Shown: piece after piece, positions 50,712 to 59,882 of the stretch
How the letters are laid out: every line of letters starts with the position of its first letter
Position numbering within the stretch: position 1 is the stretch's first letter
The notes under the pieces: model-generated
Seen by the model: only the letters and a program-made list of their open reading frames with translations
Told to the model about the DNA's origin: nothing
Databases searched by the model: none
Program-made: the position numbers and the translations under genes
NCBI GenBank assembly: GCA_011365025.1
Contig: RDOF01000001.1
Coordinates: forward strand, 124,001 to 188,000
Direction: 5' to 3'
Source of the DNA: Candidatus Thorarchaeota archaeon
GTDB taxonomy: Archaea > Asgardarchaeota > Thorarchaeia > Thorarchaeales > Thorarchaeaceae
DNA length: 64,000 bases

Positions 50712-51287
50712 TTAGCAGGGGATCACAATGCCCGCATCAGTCTTGCAATAGACTATTCGTGATGTTTTCTCAATGTGCCAGTCTGTTAGGTGGAGTGTCA
50801 CCTCGATTTGCTTCTTTGATACCTCTAGCTCAATGAAGCTGGCATCGGTCCTTCCGCTCCAGCCACCTGTCGCTCCTGAGAGCGTGCCGGGATTAAGAAG
50901 AAGCCGATTCTTGTGAAGTGTGACTTCGGATTTGTGAGTGTGACCGTGAACCGCTACGTCTGCCCCCACTTCCATTGTTATTTCCCATAATTGCTCCAAG
51001 TTTCCTCTTGGCCGCAACTGCGTACCATGAATTAGGAGGAATTTGAAATCCTCAACCTGAACGGTCTCGTGAAAACTGTATCCTCTTCCGTAATCCATGT
51101 TGCCCATGACGACATGGCATCTTGGGAGTGGAGGAAGGGCAGAGCGCATATCCTGCTCACGCACCAAATCGCCCGTTATCAATCCAAGGTCGTAGTGGGT
51201 ATTTGATATGTGCTTGTAGAACCCCTCTGGGATTGAGGTTCTTCGTGTGGGAATATGCGTGTCTCCAAAGATCAACACACGTTTCAT
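50712..51287 (-). CDS. MJ0936/YfcE-type metallophosphoesterase
   Basis: 191-residue calcineurin-like phosphoesterase. Metal-binding motifs are GDTHIP, GDLV, GNMD and HGHTH, all present, so it should be an active phosphodiesterase. The fold is shared with the retromer subunit Vps29. It lies next to the MutS-like ATPase gene on the same strand (24 bp apart). Confidence 0.93.
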   Translation of the reverse strand: MKRVLIFGDTHIPTRRTSIPEGFYKHISNTHYDLGLITGDLVREQDMRSALPPLPRCHVVMGNMDYGRGYSFHETVQVEDFKFLLIHGTQLRPRGNLEQLWEITMEVGADVAVHGHTHKSEVTLHKNRLLLNPGTLSGATGGWSGRTDASFIELEVSKKQIEVTLHLTDWHIEKTSRIVYCKTDAGIVIPC

Positions 51288-51311
51288 ATTCGGTACACGG
51301 TCCTATGCAAA

Positions 51312-53597
51312 TCAGGGTTCGCTTCGTTCTCCAAGGAGGTTTTCCAGTATCTTTTCATATACCTCTTTCTTCTTGCCTTTTGACAACTTTGTGAGCCGTT
51401 CGACAATGAGTTCAGGAGTACTTCTTGCGACGGTACCAAAGCGAGGCGTGCGATCTACTATCAGCTCCAAGTTCTCATCTAGGCCGCGTGCCTCAATGCC
51501 ATCGATTCTAATCGGAATATCAGTTGCAGCCGCAATTTCCTTTGCAAGATGGCTGCAGATGACTGTGCAACTACGGGGGTCTCGCTGCAGTATCTCAATC
51601 AGGCCTGCAATGACGTTGGCTGCACTGCCAGGCTCTGTTATGGCCTCAACCTCATCAAAGAGAGCGAGCTTGGACTTGTCTGATACAACTATGTCAGCGA
51701 ACTGCTTGAGGGTGGTTTCGAATGCACCTGCACTGACCATCCCTCGGCTCTTATAGAAGAAGTATATCTCCTCAAAAGGAGGAAGGTATGCGTTTTCTGC
51801 TGGGACTGGAAAGCCAGTCTGTGCCATAGTGGCAATTTGTGCGAGCGTCTGAATCGTTGTTGTCTTTCCGCCGCTGTTTGCTCCCGAGAGTATCGCGCAA
51901 TTCTCGCCATTTGTGCCATCCGGCTTGAATGGGCTGTTCCCAATGACATAATCGATTGGCTGTACCTTTCCATGGCGCCCTTTCAACATACTCTCCTGAA
52001 GGAAGAGATTTGTTGCTTTTTCAACACCGATACCGGCGTACTCCGATCCAATCTTTGGAGTGTGGAGGTTGTAATCATGTCCGAAGAGGCCTACCGCCAA
52101 GAAGAGGTCAAATTCGAGAAGAGTCTGCACAGCCTCGGTGACCGCACCTGTAAGCTTATCCAGCTGGCCAGACACCTTCTTTATTAGACGAAATTGGCGG
52201 TCGGAGAAGAGTCGTCGTAGACGGTCTTCTAAGTCATTGATTTGTGTTGGTATTAGCTGAACAGGGAGAGCGATTTCCTCGCTGATGATTCCGGTGACCC
52301 AGTCAGCCTCCCTTGGAGTAAGGCCAAGCATCTCGACAAGCTTGTCCTCGGCCTCTTGAATTGTAGTGGTAAAAGTTTCGATGATCTCAGCAGGCAACAT
52401 GTTTCTCAGAGCGCCACTGTCTGGACCATCTATATCAGCTGACTGGAGGATGGTTATTATCTGCTGGCCTCCAAGAGTGATTTGACTTTTTGCGATTCGC
52501 GTCTTTATCTCTTCGTTCAACCACGCTTCAGTTTCCGCAATTGCTGTTGGAAAGACCTTGACCGCCTTTCTATACCTGTCCAACTCCTTGTCTATGCTAT
52601 GTGCTACATCGCCATCTTCGTTGATATTCCGCAGGGTTTCTCCGACCTGCAACAGACTATCAAGGTCAAGAGAGTCCACAAACTTTTGGACTGACTCGTT
52701 CGTAGGAAGACCGCCAAAGAGGCTAGCCAGTTTGCATGATGCATCGATTACGCGATAGTTGCGAGAATAGAAGCCTATGGTCATCTCTGGGAGTACATCA
52801 TCGACAGTCCAGTCCTTGCCGAGAATTTCGACGTTATCGAGCATATCCACCGAGTCGTCATAAACCCCGAGTGGGGATATGTAAAGGACTAGGTCATAAC
52901 CCCTTGCATAATCAACTGCATTCTCGCCCTCGGAGATGACGTATACTGGGCACCACTTATCGACGCCTTCCTTGACAAGCTTGTCAAAGACCTTGGCATC
53001 ATTGGTGATTATGACCCTCCCCTCAAGGCGGCGCGGCTTAATTCTTCTGTACAAACCGCGTACGTTAGTGAGATGCTGCTTCAAGCTGACCCTTTGGTCT
53101 TCGGACAGCTGCTTGGCCAAATCAATGGCATCCGCAAAGTAATGCTGTCGTTCATGGATCACATCGATTTTTTCGGGTGGAAGAGGAAAATAGAGCAACA
53201 ACTTATCACGTGCATAGCTGGTGTTTGCATATCCGCGGATGATTCCCAAGATAGAATCGAATATTTTACGCAAATCGACACTGCGGAGAATCGTATTGGC
53301 AGAGGCCCCAAATTGCTGCTCGAAAGCTGCCTTCACAATGTTAACTGCCTGTTTTGCCCCGAGTTCAGGGACGGCAGCCACAAGGTCAACACGAGAATCC
53401 ATGATGACTTTCAAAGCAACGGCCTCATTACCAAAGTGGTCTATGAGGGCTTTCTTGACCTTCTCGCCAACACCTGGAATATCTGAAAGACTTGCTAGAC
53501 TCACTCTCAAAGCCTCTTGGTCGTGGCTATTGTCTGCTGGCAAGCACTCCTTAAAGACCTGACTCTCATGCAAGCTGAGCGACCTCCGAAAAGACAT
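51312..53597 (-). CDS. MutS-family ATPase with N-terminal helix-hairpin-helix
   Basis: 761 residues. An N-terminal helix-hairpin-helix pair (LSDIPGVGEKVKKALIDHF and VPELGAKQAVNIVKAAF) is followed by a helical core and a MutS ATPase domain with Walker A SGANSGGKTT near 590, Walker B LALFDEVEAI and the CSHLAKE signature. The mismatch-recognition domain of MutS is absent, as in MutS2 and archaeal MutS-like proteins, but no Smr domain is seen. It probably acts on branched or recombining DNA; the substrate is inference. It is upstream of the phosphoesterase on the same strand. Confidence 0.88.
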   Translation of the reverse strand: MSFRRSLSLHESQVFKECLPADNSHDQEALRVSLASLSDIPGVGEKVKKALIDHFGNEAVALKVIMDSRVDLVAAVPELGAKQAVNIVKAAFEQQFGASANTILRSVDLRKIFDSILGIIRGYANTSYARDKLLLYFPLPPEKIDVIHERQHYFADAIDLAKQLSEDQRVSLKQHLTNVRGLYRRIKPRRLEGRVIITNDAKVFDKLVKEGVDKWCPVYVISEGENAVDYARGYDLVLYISPLGVYDDSVDMLDNVEILGKDWTVDDVLPEMTIGFYSRNYRVIDASCKLASLFGGLPTNESVQKFVDSLDLDSLLQVGETLRNINEDGDVAHSIDKELDRYRKAVKVFPTAIAETEAWLNEEIKTRIAKSQITLGGQQIITILQSADIDGPDSGALRNMLPAEIIETFTTTIQEAEDKLVEMLGLTPREADWVTGIISEEIALPVQLIPTQINDLEDRLRRLFSDRQFRLIKKVSGQLDKLTGAVTEAVQTLLEFDLFLAVGLFGHDYNLHTPKIGSEYAGIGVEKATNLFLQESMLKGRHGKVQPIDYVIGNSPFKPDGTNGENCAILSGANSGGKTTTIQTLAQIATMAQTGFPVPAENAYLPPFEEIYFFYKSRGMVSAGAFETTLKQFADIVVSDKSKLALFDEVEAITEPGSAANVIAGLIEILQRDPRSCTVICSHLAKEIAAATDIPIRIDGIEARGLDENLELIVDRTPRFGTVARSTPELIVERLTKLSKGKKKEVYEKILENLLGERSEP

Positions 53598-53691
53598 TTC
53601 GGCCCGTCTTCATTTCGAAACGGGCTCTAGCCTCCCAATCTTGTGCTTTCTGTCATTGAAAAACACGTACAAACTTCTCAGTTTTGCGCCA

Positions 53692-54684
53692 TCAATACCC
53701 AAGATCCATATCAACAATGTTTTGCGGTTCTTTGCCCTGTAGAAATCTGAGAATATTCTGGCCTGCGAATTGGAGGTGTGCCTTTGCAACAGCCTTTGAA
53801 TAGGCCGCCCGATGAGGGGACATCACCACATTGTCGAGTTGATGCAACGGGTAGTTCGAGGGCTGAAAATCCTTGGCGCCTTCTTCCCATTGAGGGTATC
53901 TCCACCATACATCAAGAGCTGCAGCAAGGATGCGATGCTCCTGCAAGGCATGGTACAGAGCAGATTCCTCAATAATCTCCCCTCTGGAAACGTTAACAAG
54001 AATAGAGGTATTCTTCATCCATGAGATGAATTTGGCATCCACAATTCCTCTTGATGACTGGGTGAGTGGCAGGGCAAGGACCACGAAATCGGCCTCTCTC
54101 ACTAAGGGGCCCATCTTGTCCACACTTGCAACTGTTTCGACGATAGCAGGATAGTTGTTTACTCCAGTTCTTGTGGCTCCTATTATTCTAAGGTCGAATC
54201 CCTTCAACCGTTGTGCTATCGCGACGCCTATGTTACCAAGACCCAGAATCAAGCATGTCTTTCTCCGTAGCTCGACATTGGGTCGAGGGCCTCCAAATCC
54301 GTAAGTCCAGTCCCCCTTTCGCAGCGCACGGTCGTTGACTATTATGTTCTTTGCTGCAGCAAGTAGGAGCATAATAGCATATTCTGCCACCTCTTCGGCA
54401 TTCATGGGATTGTTGCAGACAATCAGGGCCCCTCGCTCAAGAACGGCTTCGCGGTCAATCTTGTCGACCCCTGCACTAAGAGCCTGAATCATCCTCAGAT
54501 TCTTCGCCTTTCTGATGAATTCTGCGGGAACACGTCCAGAGGCGACCACTACTGCGTCGCCTCCCTTTTCAAGCATCGACTCAGCCGTACGTTGAGAGGA
54601 AACTACCACCGCTAAATCGCCAAGAATTTCCTGAACAGATGCTACGCGCTCTTCATCATAGGGAAGAAGAACTTTTGGCTTCAT
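53692..54684 (-). CDS. D-2-hydroxyacid dehydrogenase family protein
   Basis: NAD-dependent D-2-hydroxyacid dehydrogenase, about 330 residues. The nucleotide motif GLGNIGVAIAQRLKGF, the Arg of NVSRGEIIEES and the His of SPHRAAYSKAV are seen. The usual LDVF segment is LDVWWRYPQWEEG. Substrate unknown (glycerate, lactate or a derivative are possible). ATG at 54684 is preferred over a GTG at 54699; AGGAG is 14 nt upstream of it. Confidence 0.88.
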   Translation of the reverse strand: MKPKVLLPYDEERVASVQEILGDLAVVVSSQRTAESMLEKGGDAVVVASGRVPAEFIRKAKNLRMIQALSAGVDKIDREAVLERGALIVCNNPMNAEEVAEYAIMLLLAAAKNIIVNDRALRKGDWTYGFGGPRPNVELRRKTCLILGLGNIGVAIAQRLKGFDLRIIGATRTGVNNYPAIVETVASVDKMGPLVREADFVVLALPLTQSSRGIVDAKFISWMKNTSILVNVSRGEIIEESALYHALQEHRILAAALDVWWRYPQWEEGAKDFQPSNYPLHQLDNVVMSPHRAAYSKAVAKAHLQFAGQNILRFLQGKEPQNIVDMDLGY

Positions 54685-54801
54685 GGATTGGTTGCGCACT
54701 CCTAGATGTGAGAACCACCACTGGATATTGCCTTAAGACTATTGTCAGGGCAAAAAGAGGTGAGAGTCATGGAGCCGGGCATCAACTCCAAGACTCCTCG
54801 T

Positions 54802-56286
54802 CTAGTATGATCGGGCTATGTAGGCCACATCTTGTGCAACCTTGCCGCATACAGGACAGACGCCTTGTGCCGACTCCTGAATGTCCATCCTTGTTCCGCG
54901 CATCTCGCCGCCTGTACGGTCTTTGATTTCTTCGGCACATTGCAGACCGTCCATCTCAGTTGTACAGAAGGGTATTCGTGCGATTTTTCCCTTGTTCAGG
55001 GCATCTTCAATCTCCTCTAGCGAAGAGGCGTCAACGATCAGCCCAACGAACTTGGATTCAGCAAGGGTTCTCAGAGTCTTATCGATTTCCTTCCCAAGTG
55101 CCTGTACTCTCTTCTTCAAATCCTTGAGCATGCAGGTTTCGCGTTTCATGGCATCCCTTCGAAAGAGAACCACTTTTTCCTCCTTGATATCGCGTGGGCC
55201 GGCCTCTATCCTGATGGGTACGCCCTTCATCTCCCAGAAGTTGTACTTCCACCCTGGAGTATTGTCAGAGTCATCCAAGAAGACCCTGATTGCCGCCTTG
55301 GTCAATACTGACTCCACTTTCTTGCAGTACTTCAGGACTTCTCCTTCGTTCTTCCCTCGAACAATGGGTACGATGACTACCTGATAGGGAGACAACTTGT
55401 ATGGTAGACGAAGGCCCTTATTGTCCCCATGAACTGAAATCAGTGCGCCAAATATCCGTGAAACAGCAGGACCATAGCAGGTTTGCCATGCATACACAGA
55501 CTCATTGTTTTCATCAAGAAAGGTGATATCAAATGCCCTGGCGAAGTTGTCACCCAAATCGTGGGTAGAAGGCAGTTGAATGACCTTGCCGTCGGGCATA
55601 AGCGTGTCAGCTGCATACGTGTTAAGGCCACCTGGAAACTTATCCCACTGTGTCCTCCTAAAGATGATAACTGGAAGTCCGTAATGTTCAGTCACAACCT
55701 CCTTCGTAGTTTCGATATCCTCTACGACCTGAGCCAATGTTTCTTCATGAGTTGCAAAGACGTTATGACTCTCGATCCAGAGAAACTCCCGTCCGCGAAG
55801 GAAAGGGCGTGTGCTCTTAATCTCGGAACGAAAGACAGAGCACCTCTGATACCTCTTTAATGGCAAGTCGCGCCATGAGCGGATCCAGAGGGAGTACATC
55901 GGATATATGGCGGTCTCACTGGTTGGCCTGAGAGCCAGCCTTTCTTCGAGCTCTTCGCCTGAGCCAATGTCCTTAATCCAAAAGACCTGAGGAGTGAACC
56001 CTTCGACATGGTCTGCCTCCTTTGTCAGATTCTTCTCGGGAATCACGGTCGGAAACAGCATAGGCTGATGCTTCTTCTTTTTGAGAGCATCTTCAAGAAG
56101 GCCGAACATGATATCCATCGTCATGTAACTCCAGGGCAGAAACGGAGTGAATCCCTTGACGCCATATCTAATGTCAGCCAGTTCCGCTACTTTCACTATT
56201 TCACCGAACCAGTCAGGAAACTCCCTCTCCTTGTCGATGTTGAAGATTACCTGCCTTGGTTCCTGTTTCTCTTTTTTACTGCTCAT
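54802..56286 (-). CDS. proS: Prolyl-tRNA synthetase (archaeal/eukaryotic type)
   Basis: Class II synthetase of 494 residues lacking the bacterial editing insertion, charging tRNA-Pro. Motif 2 (RPFLRGREFLWIESHNVFAT), motif 3 region (HGDNKGLRLPYKLSPYQVVIVPI) and the GVKGFTPFLPWSYMTMDIMF N-terminus are typical. The C-terminal zinc-binding-like region includes CTTEMDGLQCAEE and CPVCGKVA. AAGG precedes the ATG by 8 nt. Full length. Confidence 0.96.
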   Translation of the reverse strand: MSSKKEKQEPRQVIFNIDKEREFPDWFGEIVKVAELADIRYGVKGFTPFLPWSYMTMDIMFGLLEDALKKKKHQPMLFPTVIPEKNLTKEADHVEGFTPQVFWIKDIGSGEELEERLALRPTSETAIYPMYSLWIRSWRDLPLKRYQRCSVFRSEIKSTRPFLRGREFLWIESHNVFATHEETLAQVVEDIETTKEVVTEHYGLPVIIFRRTQWDKFPGGLNTYAADTLMPDGKVIQLPSTHDLGDNFARAFDITFLDENNESVYAWQTCYGPAVSRIFGALISVHGDNKGLRLPYKLSPYQVVIVPIVRGKNEGEVLKYCKKVESVLTKAAIRVFLDDSDNTPGWKYNFWEMKGVPIRIEAGPRDIKEEKVVLFRRDAMKRETCMLKDLKKRVQALGKEIDKTLRTLAESKFVGLIVDASSLEEIEDALNKGKIARIPFCTTEMDGLQCAEEIKDRTGGEMRGTRMDIQESAQGVCPVCGKVAQDVAYIARSY

Positions 56287-56447
56287 GGTATCGCCTTCTA
56301 TGATTGTGGTTTGATTGCTTTTCGGAGCAATGACTAGGACAGAGAATTAGCAGTCTATTAGTTCGGAACGCCTTCACCTAGCATTACGTTCACCAACTGT
56401 GTGGTCTTGGCGTCTCTATTTAAAGTATACCGTTTCAGTGAATTGGT

Positions 56448-56972
56448 CTACCTCTTGGTGGTAGTTTCACCAATCTCTTGTATCCGCTTATCCATACCAT
56501 GCTCCTTAATCAACTTGACAACGCCTTCAGGAACAAGTGACTCCCACTCTGAGTTGTTCCATCGTATGAGGTCACGAACATGCTTCGCACTGTAGGCCCC
56601 TCTGTCGAGCAGCTCAGTCTCATCGACCACAACTCCAGCATCCTTTAGTAGCCTTGAAACCAGCGGATTGTGGGTATAGGCTTTGTCAAAATATGGAGTA
56701 TAGGACTTCAGATGCGCCACCCACAAGGGGTGAATATTGATGTCTGTGATTGGAACGATATCAACCTGATCAAACGAAATCCCTTCGTCCATCAGGGCTC
56801 GTTTTAGAAACATCACGCGCTCGCCCCCTGTGAAGGGATTATCGGGAGTGTGAGAATACTGCGAACTTCCGATAACAATGACCAGGTCTTCACCCTTGTC
56901 AAGTATCTGCTTTATAGTATGAATGTGACCTTTGTGAACAGGCTGAAACCGCCCTATGAGTATAGACCGCAT
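56448..56972 (-). CDS. nadM: NMN adenylyltransferase, archaeal NadM type
   Basis: Makes NAD from nicotinamide or nicotinate mononucleotide and ATP. Recognised from the nucleotidyltransferase start MRSILIGRFQPVHKGHIHTI, VIGSSQYSHTPDNPFTGGERVMFL and the ISxxR-like GAYSAKHVRDLI motif. ATG at 56972 gives 174 residues, the archaeal norm; an upstream frame adds 20 residues without homology features. With nadC at 33756 it completes two steps of NAD synthesis. It is divergent from rtcA. Confidence 0.94.
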   Translation of the reverse strand: MRSILIGRFQPVHKGHIHTIKQILDKGEDLVIVIGSSQYSHTPDNPFTGGERVMFLKRALMDEGISFDQVDIVPITDINIHPLWVAHLKSYTPYFDKAYTHNPLVSRLLKDAGVVVDETELLDRGAYSAKHVRDLIRWNNSEWESLVPEGVVKLIKEHGMDKRIQEIGETTTKR

Positions 56973-57044
56973 CTTGACCGCAGACTCAGGAGAAATGGAC
57001 ACAAATAAGCATTCGTAAAAGGTGGGATTCATAACGGTGGGTGA

Positions 57045-58136
57045 TTGAAACTAGCAGAGGTGCTTCATCTGATTAACATCGATGGTTCCCATGGGGAAGG
57101 AGGAGGGCAGATTCTACGAACAGCGATTGCGCTCTCAGCTCTTTCCATGACTGCAGTCTGCATCACCAATATTAGGGCAGGACGGCCGAAACCCGGACTG
57201 CAAAAGCAGCATATTGCCGGAATAGAATTGGTTTCACAACTTGTTGGCGCAGAAGTCAGAGGATTGGAAGTGGGAAGGACCGAACTCGAATTCAAACCGC
57301 ATGAGAGAGTCGGGGGCCACTTCAAATATGATGTAGGCACCGCAGGTTCGATCTCTCTGGTTTTGCAGGCAGTCTTGCCTGCTGCAGTTCTTTCCTCGGC
57401 CCCCGTTCGATTTACAATAACCGGTGGCACAGATGTGAAATGGAGCCCCCCTATTGATTATTTGAGCGCAGTTTTCGCGACCTGGCTTCGAAGAATGGGT
57501 CCAATCATAGACATCAAGACGATACGGCGTGGGCACTATCCAAAGGGAGGAGGGAGAGTCTTCTGTGAAGTCACGCCCGTGGATAAGATTCGTCCCATCG
57601 AGATGGTTAGGTTTGGGAAGGTCAAGCAGGTTGCAGGAGTTTCACATTGTGTCAGACTTCCAGCACATGTTGCAGAACGACAAGCAGCAGCAGCAAGTGA
57701 GATTCTCAAAGGCAGTTCTATAGACCAAGTAATAATAAAGAGGGAGTCTTACAGTGCCAAGAGTGATCCACATATTGGCCCTGGAAGCGGGATAGTGCTG
57801 TGGGCCGAGTCCGAGTTGGGAAATAGGATTGGCACAGATGAGCTTGGGGAGAGGGGAGTACGAGCAGAGGAAGTTGGAGAGAAATGTGCCAAACGCCTGG
57901 TGAAGGAAGTTGGTACAGGAATGGCCACTGACACCCACATGGCAGACATGCTCGTACCGTACTTGGCGCTTGCGGATGGAGAGAGCAAGATTGGGATTAC
58001 TCAAGTAAGTGAGCATCTTAGGACGAATCTCTGGGTAGCAAAGCAAATTCTCTCATCAGAAATGGACTTCAAAGAAAATCTTGATGGCACTGGCCTATTG
58101 GTCGTCCGAGGAGCTGGTTTCTCCTCGAAACAGTGA
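57045..58136 (+). CDS. rtcA: RNA 3'-phosphate cyclase
   Basis: Converts RNA 3'-phosphates to 2',3'-cyclic phosphates, preparing ends for RtcB ligation or protecting them. 363 residues. The signature DGSHGEGGGQILRTAIALS is near the N-terminus, NIRAGRPKPGLQKQHI follows, and ATDTHMADMLVPYLAL holds the catalytic histidine. TTG start at 57045 with GGTGGGTGA. Its last 42 bp overlap the end of the convergent GTPase gene. Confidence 0.94.
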   Translation: MKLAEVLHLINIDGSHGEGGGQILRTAIALSALSMTAVCITNIRAGRPKPGLQKQHIAGIELVSQLVGAEVRGLEVGRTELEFKPHERVGGHFKYDVGTAGSISLVLQAVLPAAVLSSAPVRFTITGGTDVKWSPPIDYLSAVFATWLRRMGPIIDIKTIRRGHYPKGGGRVFCEVTPVDKIRPIEMVRFGKVKQVAGVSHCVRLPAHVAERQAAAASEILKGSSIDQVIIKRESYSAKSDPHIGPGSGIVLWAESELGNRIGTDELGERGVRAEEVGEKCAKRLVKEVGTGMATDTHMADMLVPYLALADGESKIGITQVSEHLRTNLWVAKQILSSEMDFKENLDGTGLLVVRGAGFSSKQ

Positions 58137-59189
58137 CGATTTGAACTCATCAACTGCATCATCCAATGAGCCGAGATCAACCGCATCGAGTGCCTCTTTC
58201 ATTAATTCTTGAACTCCAGTTCCGTCTGTAGCAACTATTTCATGTGCTCCAAGAATCATCTTTCTGGCTTTATCAAGCTGTTCCGGCGGAGTGATGTCCG
58301 TTTTGTTGAAGACAACGATAACTGGATTCACAGGGAACATTCGCTTCACCTCTTGATAGAGGGAGTACTGCTCAGTCATGCTCCACCCACAGGCCTCGGA
58401 GGGATCCATCATGAAGATGATAACATGTGCCAAGTACTTGAGAGCGGCAATTGCTTCTCGTTCAATCTCATTTCGTTTTGCCATGGGGCGATCAAGGATT
58501 CCGGGAGTGTCAATGATTTGCACAGTGCTATTATCAATAGCAAGATGTCCAATAATCACTTCCTTTGTTGTAAAGGGATAGTGAGCAATTTCAGGTTCAG
58601 CAGTGGAAACAGCTTTCACGAGGGTGGATTTCCCAACATTAGGAAATCCTGCACAAACGATGGTTGGGGAGTCTGGTCTGACCCCGGGTAATTTTGACAT
58701 TGTAGTCTTTGCTTGAATTATGAAGTCCAAGTTGTCGCTTGTGGCACGAATGACGGAACTAATTCTTCCTTTTGCGGCTCTTCGAGTCTTCTTCATTTGT
58801 TTGAAATCATCCGCAAGCTTCAGGGCCTGCAAGTGGTTGTTTGTTATATCATCCAGAAGGGGAATGCAGTTATAGACGGCCCCTAAGGCCTGCTTGAGAC
58901 GGTCAATGCCAACAAGGATTTCCGCAAGTTCATTGTAGAAGGGGTGAAGGCGATCTAATGACGGAAAGCTCTCAACAGCCATCTTGAGCTTGGCCTTTGC
59001 ATGCTTGGTAAACTCCTGTAATCTAGCAACTTCACGAATTCTAGTCCGCTCTACTCTAGTAAGCCGCAGAGAGCTCTTTGTACTAATGCGTACAGACCTC
59101 TTCTGGGCAAAATCGATAATCTCTTCAGCAGTCATTATTGTTGGGATTCTGCTAAACGGATTGAGCCAGCTCATTCTTTTTCCACTCAT
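58095..59189 (-). CDS. NOG1-like GTPase
   Basis: GTPase of the OBG/NOG1 group for large-subunit assembly, about 364 residues. N-terminal SWLNPFSRIPTI and a helical domain precede the G domain: G1 GFPNVGKST, G3 DTPG, G4 NKTD. YPFTTKEVIIGHL is the switch region. The C-terminal ribosome-binding tail of eukaryotic NOG1 is absent, as is usual in archaea. ATG at 59189 is chosen; 59174 is also possible. The 3' end overlaps rtcA by 42 bp in antisense. Confidence 0.9.
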   Translation of the reverse strand: MSGKRMSWLNPFSRIPTIMTAEEIIDFAQKRSVRISTKSSLRLTRVERTRIREVARLQEFTKHAKAKLKMAVESFPSLDRLHPFYNELAEILVGIDRLKQALGAVYNCIPLLDDITNNHLQALKLADDFKQMKKTRRAAKGRISSVIRATSDNLDFIIQAKTTMSKLPGVRPDSPTIVCAGFPNVGKSTLVKAVSTAEPEIAHYPFTTKEVIIGHLAIDNSTVQIIDTPGILDRPMAKRNEIEREAIAALKYLAHVIIFMMDPSEACGWSMTEQYSLYQEVKRMFPVNPVIVVFNKTDITPPEQLDKARKMILGAHEIVATDGTGVQELMKEALDAVDLGSLDDAVDEFKSSLFRGETSSSDDQ

Positions 59190-59288
59190 TCGCGGTAAAT
59201 GTGCATTGAAGGAACACTTCAAAACGTTTTAAACAGAAGCTACCCGAAGGCTATTCAAGTCTGAAAGCATTTAGGAGCCCTGTTTAGT

Positions 59289-59882
59289 ATGTCACTTCCA
59301 ACTGGAGCCACTGTTGTCGGCATTAAATGTAGTGATGGAGCAATAGTTGCCACTGACTCTCTCATAAGCTGGGGAACATTCATTCTCACGGATAAAGGAG
59401 TCAAGGCATTCAAGCTTACTGATACAATCGTGCTTGCCTCTGCAGGTCTTACTTCGGATTACCAGATGTTGGTAAACAGACTGAAGGCAAATATCAAACT
59501 CTACGAGTTAAATCAGAAAAAGCCAATCAGCGTAAAGGCACTCTCAAAGATGATCGCGAATACGCTTTACAGAATGAAGATGGCGCCGCTTTTTATTCAG
59601 ACTGTGGTTATAGGGCATGATGATGAAGGTCCAGCTCTCTTTACACTGGATATGGGTGGTTCATTGATTCCTGATGACTATACTGCCGCTGGAAGTGGCA
59701 CTCAGACAGCCTATGGTGTATTGGAGAAGGACTACAGGGAAGGTATGACTGTAAAGGACGCTGAGAGTGTGGCCGTTGCAGCGGTTAAGGCGGGAATCGC
59801 CAGAGATGCTCAGTCCGGCGGTTCGATTCATATCATGACAGTGACCAAGGATGGCGTGTCTGAGCACGTCGTCGACAATTAG
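59289..59882 (+). CDS. psmB: 20S proteasome beta-type subunit lacking Thr1
   Basis: 197-residue proteasome beta-family protein. The fold segments match archaeal beta subunits: IVATDSLISWGTFI, LANIKLY-like NRLKANIKLYELN, DYTAAGSGTQTAYGVLEKDY and IARDAQSGGSIHIMTVTKDG. By alignment by eye, the residue at mature position 1 is Ala (G-A-T-V-V-G, Ala7 of the precursor) where active subunits have Thr; the aligned position-17 acid and position-33 Lys are retained. It should therefore be non-catalytic, like inactive beta subunits known in some crenarchaea. An active beta and an alpha subunit must lie elsewhere. Confidence 0.85.
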   Translation: MSLPTGATVVGIKCSDGAIVATDSLISWGTFILTDKGVKAFKLTDTIVLASAGLTSDYQMLVNRLKANIKLYELNQKKPISVKALSKMIANTLYRMKMAPLFIQTVVIGHDDEGPALFTLDMGGSLIPDDYTAAGSGTQTAYGVLEKDYREGMTVKDAESVAVAAVKAGIARDAQSGGSIHIMTVTKDGVSEHVVDN

